9,971 nt of DNA, taken from NCBI GenBank assembly GCA_035761045.1, contig DASTRU010000053.1, forward strand, positions 1-9,971. Direction: 5' to 3'. Under the pieces are notes generated by a model. It was not told where the DNA came from and did not search any database. It saw nothing but the letters and a program-made list of their open reading frames with translations. Positions 6,554-9,971 of the stretch are shown here, piece by piece. Position 1 is the first letter of the stretch. Each line of letters starts with the position of its first letter. The translations under genes were made by a program, and so were the position numbers. This DNA is from DASTRU01 sp035761045. Its GTDB lineage: Bacteria; Pseudomonadota; Gammaproteobacteria; Burkholderiales; Burkholderiaceae_E.

Positions 6554-7441
6554 ATGTCCTTGTTATCCGCAGGCGCCAAGTTTCGACAAGCGGTACACGA
6601 CGAACGACCCTTGCAAATCGTCGGCACGATCAACGCGAATCACGCATTACTCGCGCAGCGCGCGGGCTTTAAGGCGATTTACTTATCCGGCGGCGGTGTG
6701 GCGGCTGGCTCGCTCGGCATGCCGGACCTTGGCATCAATACCTTGGACGATGTGTTGACCGACGTGCGCCGCATCGTTGGCGTATGCGATCTGCCGCTGC
6801 TCGTCGATGTCGACACCGGTTTTGGGCCAAGCGCCTTTAACGTCGCGCGCACGGTGAAATCGCTAATTCAAGCTGGCGCGGGCGCGATGCATATCGAAGA
6901 TCAAGTGGGCGCCAAACGTTGTGGGCACCGACCGGGTAAGGAAATCGTGAGCGCCGCCGAGATGGTTGATCGCGTTAAAGCGGCGGTCGATGCGCGTACC
7001 GACGCGGGCTTCGTGGTGATGGCTCGTACCGACGCGATCGCGGTCGAAGGAATCGATCGCGCGATCGAACGCGCGGTGGCTTGCGTCGAGGCCGGCGCCG
7101 ACATGGTGTTTCCCGAAGCGATCACCGAGCTTGCGATGTACCGGCGCTTCGCCGAGGCGGTTAAGGTGCCGGTGCTGGCCAACATCACCGAATTTGGAGC
7201 GACCCCGTTATTCACCGTGGATGAATTGCGTGAGGTTGGCGTAAGCCTTGTGCTGTATCCCTTGTCGGCGTTTCGCGCGATGAACAAGGCGGCTGACAAT
7301 GTCTACAGCGCCATTCGTCGCGACGGCACCCAACGCAACGTCGTGCACACCATGCAAACGCGCATGGAGTTGTACGACGTGATTGGCTACCACGACTACG
7401 AACGGCGGCTGGATGCGCTGTTCGAAAAAAATAAGGACTAG
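6554..7441 (+). CDS. prpB: 2-methylisocitrate lyase
   Basis: It cleaves 2-methylisocitrate to pyruvate and succinate, the final step of the methylcitrate route of propionate catabolism. The 295-residue protein is the standard length, and its key residues fall at the same numbers as in E. coli PrpB: the SGGG segment at 45-48, Asp58, metal-site Asp85 and Asp87, Glu115, the catalytic loop KRCGH (121-125) with Cys123, Arg158 and Glu188. The KRCGHRPGK loop with this pattern separates PrpB from isocitrate lyase and from phosphoenolpyruvate mutase relatives. A GAG-rich ribosome-binding site (6543-6548) precedes the ATG. It starts 38 bases after the lyase-like gene, and no clear promoter is seen in that gap, so it is probably cotranscribed with neighbours. 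Confidence 0.97.
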   Translation: MSLLSAGAKFRQAVHDERPLQIVGTINANHALLAQRAGFKAIYLSGGGVAAGSLGMPDLGINTLDDVLTDVRRIVGVCDLPLLVDVDTGFGPSAFNVARTVKSLIQAGAGAMHIEDQVGAKRCGHRPGKEIVSAAEMVDRVKAAVDARTDAGFVVMARTDAIAVEGIDRAIERAVACVEAGADMVFPEAITELAMYRRFAEAVKVPVLANITEFGATPLFTVDELREVGVSLVLYPLSAFRAMNKAADNVYSAIRRDGTQRNVVHTMQTRMELYDVIGYHDYERRLDALFEKNKD

Positions 7442-7450
7442 GAGAAGACC

Positions 7451-8605
7451 ATGAACGAGACGACTCCCAGTGGATTCAAACCTAAGAAATCGGTTGCGCT
7501 TTCTGGCGTGACCGCCGGCAACACCGCCTTATGCACCGTGGGTCGCACGGGTAACGATCTACATTACCGGGGTTACGACATTCTCGATATCGCCGAGCGT
7601 TGCGAGTTCGAGGAAATTGCGTACTTACTTGTTCATGCGAAGTTGCCCACCACGTCGGAACTTGCCGCGTACAAACGCAAGTTGAAGTCGTTGCGTGGCT
7701 TACCCGCCGGCGTGAAGGCCGTGCTTGAAGCCTTACCCTCGTCGAGTCATCCGATGGATGTGATGCGCACCGCCGTATCGGCGCTCGGTTGCCATATGCC
7801 GGAGAAGGACGATCACAACACGCCGGGCGCGCGCGATATCGCCGATAAGTTGATGGCGTGTTTAGGCTCGGCCTTGTTGTATTGGTATCACTGGGCGGTC
7901 AATGGCCGCCGTATCGAGGTGGAAACCGACGACGATTCGATCGGCGGGCACTTTCTGCATTTATTGCATGGCAAGCCCGCGCCCGCGCTATGGGTGCAGG
8001 CGATGCATACCTCGCTCATTTTGTATGCCGAGCATGAATTCAATGCATCGACATTCGCGGCGCGCGTTATCGCGGGTACGGGCTCGGATATTTACAGCGC
8101 CATCGCGGGTGCGATTGGCGCGCTTCGCGGGCCTAAACACGGCGGCGCGAATGAAGTCGCTTTCGACATTCAAAAGCGTTACGACTCACCCGACGAAGCC
8201 GAGCGCGACATCGTTCAACGTGTCGCGAACAAGGAAGTCATTATTGGTTTTGGCCACCCGGTCTACACCGTGTCGGACCCGCGCAACCAAGTCATCAAAA
8301 AGGTCGCGCGGCGACTTAGCGAAGACGCGCGCAACACGACGATGTTCGCGATCGCCGAGCGACTTGAAAGCGTGATGTGGCGCGAGAAAAAAATGTTTCC
8401 GAATCTCGATTGGTTTAGCGCCGTGAGTTATCACCTAATGAATGTGCCGACCGTCATGTTCACGCCGCTTTTCGTTATCGCGCGCACGAGTGGTTGGAGT
8501 GCGCATATCGTCGAGCAACGCATCGACAACAAAATCATTCGTCCAAGCGCGAATTACGTCGGCCCCGAGGACTTAGCCTTCGTGCCGATCGAGCAACGCG
8601 GCTAA
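7451..8605 (+). CDS. prpC: 2-methylcitrate synthase
   Basis: It condenses propionyl-CoA with oxaloacetate to 2-methylcitrate and CoA. The 384-residue protein is a citrate-synthase-fold enzyme of the short PrpC type (E. coli citrate synthase has about 427 residues). The catalytic triad is His230 (GPKHGGANE), His269 (GFGHPVY) and Asp320 (NLDWFSA). The YAEHEFNAST motif with His195 and the DPRN arginine (R278) complete the oxaloacetate site. The VALSGVTAGNTALCTVG beginning and the prpB and prpD neighbours favour PrpC over a general citrate synthase, though family members often have some citrate synthase activity. GGAGAA (7441-7446) begins on the last base of the prpB stop, so translation is likely coupled to prpB. 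Confidence 0.96.
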   Translation: MNETTPSGFKPKKSVALSGVTAGNTALCTVGRTGNDLHYRGYDILDIAERCEFEEIAYLLVHAKLPTTSELAAYKRKLKSLRGLPAGVKAVLEALPSSSHPMDVMRTAVSALGCHMPEKDDHNTPGARDIADKLMACLGSALLYWYHWAVNGRRIEVETDDDSIGGHFLHLLHGKPAPALWVQAMHTSLILYAEHEFNASTFAARVIAGTGSDIYSAIAGAIGALRGPKHGGANEVAFDIQKRYDSPDEAERDIVQRVANKEVIIGFGHPVYTVSDPRNQVIKKVARRLSEDARNTTMFAIAERLESVMWREKKMFPNLDWFSAVSYHLMNVPTVMFTPLFVIARTSGWSAHIVEQRIDNKIIRPSANYVGPEDLAFVPIEQRG

Positions 8606-8642
8606 CGGATTAGGAATCTTTTTAAAAGCTTAAGGAACCCGA

Positions 8643-9971
8643 ATGGGATCGCACATTAGTAACGTCCGCCCCGTGCCCGACCAAGTGCTGGTTGATATTG
8701 CCGATTACGTTACAGGCTACGAGATCACGAGCCGACTGGCGTATGAAACCGCGCGCAATTGCTTGATCGACACCTTGGGGTGCGGCTTGGAAGCGTTGTC
8801 GTATCCGGCTTGCACGAAATTGCTTGGTCCCGTCGTGCCGGGCACCGTGGTGCCTAACGGCGCGAAAGTCCCCGGAACGCAGTTTCAACTCGACCCGATA
8901 CAAGCCGCCTTCAACATCGGGACCATGATTCGTTGGCTCGACTTCAACGACACATGGCTCGCCGCCGAATGGGGGCACCCGTCGGACAACTTAGGCGGCA
9001 TTTTGGCCACCGCCGATTGGCTAAGTCGTAATGCCGTCGCGGCGGGTAAAGCGCCCTTGACGATGTTCGACGTGTTGACCGCGATGATCAAGGCGCACGA
9101 GATTCAAGGCTGCATCGCGCTTGAAAATTCATTCAACAAGGTGGGGCTCGATCACGTCGTGCTCGTCAAGGTTGCGTCCACCGCCGTGGTGGCGCACATG
9201 CTGGGCTTAAGCCGCGACGAAATCATTAATGCCGTCTCGCTTGCGTGGGTGGACGGACAATCACTTAGAACATACCGCCATGCGCCGAATACCGGTTCGC
9301 GCAAAAGCTGGGCGGCCGGAGACGCAACGGCGCGCGCGGTTCGCCTAGCGCTCATCGCGCAAACCGGTGAAATGGGATACCCCTCGGTTTTGAGCGCCAA
9401 GGGTTGGGGGTTTTACGACGTGCTGTTCAAGGGCAACGCGTTTAAGTTCCAACGCCCTTACGCCAGTTATGTCATGGAGCACGTGCTTTTCAAAATTAGT
9501 TTCCCCGCCGAGTTCCACTCGCAAACAGCCGTTGAATGCGCGATGCAATTGCATGCGCAACTCAAGGCCATGGGTAAATCGAGCGACGACATCAAGAAGA
9601 TCACGATTCGCACCCACGAGGCGGCGATTCGCATCATTGATAAACAAGGACCGTTGAATAACCCAGCCGATCGTGACCATTGCATTCAATACATGGTGGC
9701 CGTGCCGTTGATCTTCGGTCGCCTAACAGCCGAGGATTACGAAGACAAGGTGGCGAGCGATCCCCGTATCGACGCGTTGCGCGACAAGATCGAATGCGTC
9801 GAGGACGCGCAATTCACGCGCGACTATCACGACCCCGAAAAGCGTTCGATCGCCAACGGGCTTACCGTGGAGTTAAACGACGGCACACGACTTAACGAAG
9901 TGGTGGTGGAGTACCCGATTGGCCACAAGCGTCGTCGCGCGGATGGCATTCCATTACTCGTCGAGAAATTC
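8643..9971 (+). CDS. prpD: 2-methylcitrate dehydratase (3' end beyond window)
   Basis: It dehydrates 2-methylcitrate to 2-methyl-cis-aconitate. The visible 443 codons run without interruption and match PrpD of the MmgE/PrpD family throughout. The start is MGSHISNVRPVPDQVLVDIADYV, with conserved blocks LIDTLGCGLEAL, RWLDFNDTWLAAEWGHPSDN (about 100-119), CIALENSFNKVGLDHV, GQSLRTYRHAPNTGSRKSWA, FPAEFHSQTAVE (about 285-296, early in the second domain) and NNPADRDHCIQYM. Compared with the 483-residue E. coli protein, only about 40 C-terminal residues are cut off by the right edge. An AGGA (8633-8636) lies six bases before the ATG, and the gap after prpC is 37 bases. This locus uses prpD, where many betaproteobacteria have the acnD-prpF alternative. 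Confidence 0.97.
   Translation, partial: MGSHISNVRPVPDQVLVDIADYVTGYEITSRLAYETARNCLIDTLGCGLEALSYPACTKLLGPVVPGTVVPNGAKVPGTQFQLDPIQAAFNIGTMIRWLDFNDTWLAAEWGHPSDNLGGILATADWLSRNAVAAGKAPLTMFDVLTAMIKAHEIQGCIALENSFNKVGLDHVVLVKVASTAVVAHMLGLSRDEIINAVSLAWVDGQSLRTYRHAPNTGSRKSWAAGDATARAVRLALIAQTGEMGYPSVLSAKGWGFYDVLFKGNAFKFQRPYASYVMEHVLFKISFPAEFHSQTAVECAMQLHAQLKAMGKSSDDIKKITIRTHEAAIRIIDKQGPLNNPADRDHCIQYMVAVPLIFGRLTAEDYEDKVASDPRIDALRDKIECVEDAQFTRDYHDPEKRSIANGLTVELNDGTRLNEVVVEYPIGHKRRRADGIPLLVEKF

Noticed and set aside
8606..8642. CTTTTTAAAAG self-complementary stretch and twin AGGAA motifs between prpC and prpD, as a possible terminator or regulatory site
   Set aside because: The stem is short and AT-only with no GC core, and one AGGA simply serves as the prpD ribosome-binding site.
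1..9971. A defence, mobile, phage or biosynthetic system hidden in the window
   Set aside because: All confident genes are core metabolism or its regulator, the gaps are short, and no inverted terminal repeats, integrase, transposase, tRNA or direct-repeat array was seen.

Overview
The window looks like a chromosomal core-metabolism locus of a betaproteobacterium, most probably Burkholderiales. The evidence is the malate dehydrogenase of the roughly 328-residue, cytosolic-type betaproteobacterial kind, the gene order sdhC-sdhD-sdhA-sdhB with a GntR gene upstream, and moderately GC-rich DNA with short gaps and good Shine-Dalgarno sites. The genus cannot be fixed from the sequence alone. Every confident gene belongs to a known family. 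No mobile element, RNA gene, CRISPR array or defence system is visible, and no gap without a gene exceeds about 170 bases.

Layout. On the minus strand, read right to left, are a HutC-type GntR regulator (4283-3507), then sdhC (3392-2979), sdhD (2976-2599), sdhA (2594-816) and sdhB (792-31), with what may be the first nine codons of sdhE cut by the left edge. The 170-base divergent gap at 4284-4453 holds an AT-rich 18-bp near-palindrome (4335-4352) directly upstream of a good sigma-70 promoter that reads into mdh. On the plus strand are mdh (4454-5440), a strong hairpin resembling a terminator (5470-5506), a CitE/HpcH-type CoA-ester lyase-like gene with no Shine-Dalgarno site (5511-6515), prpB (6554-7441), prpC (7451-8605) and prpD (8643 to the right edge, lacking only about 40 C-terminal residues).

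How the genes fit together. PrpC condenses propionyl-CoA with oxaloacetate, PrpD dehydrates 2-methylcitrate, and PrpB cleaves 2-methylisocitrate to pyruvate and succinate. Succinate dehydrogenase oxidises the succinate to fumarate, and malate dehydrogenase remakes oxaloacetate from malate. The locus therefore encodes most of the methylcitrate cycle together with the TCA-cycle steps that close it. An aconitase, a fumarase and a propionyl-CoA synthetase are not in view. No PrpR-type regulator is visible, so the GntR protein and its likely operator are the best candidates for local control. The least understood parts are the lyase-like gene, whose substrate cannot be read from sequence, and the hairpin lying over the place where its ribosome-binding site should be.
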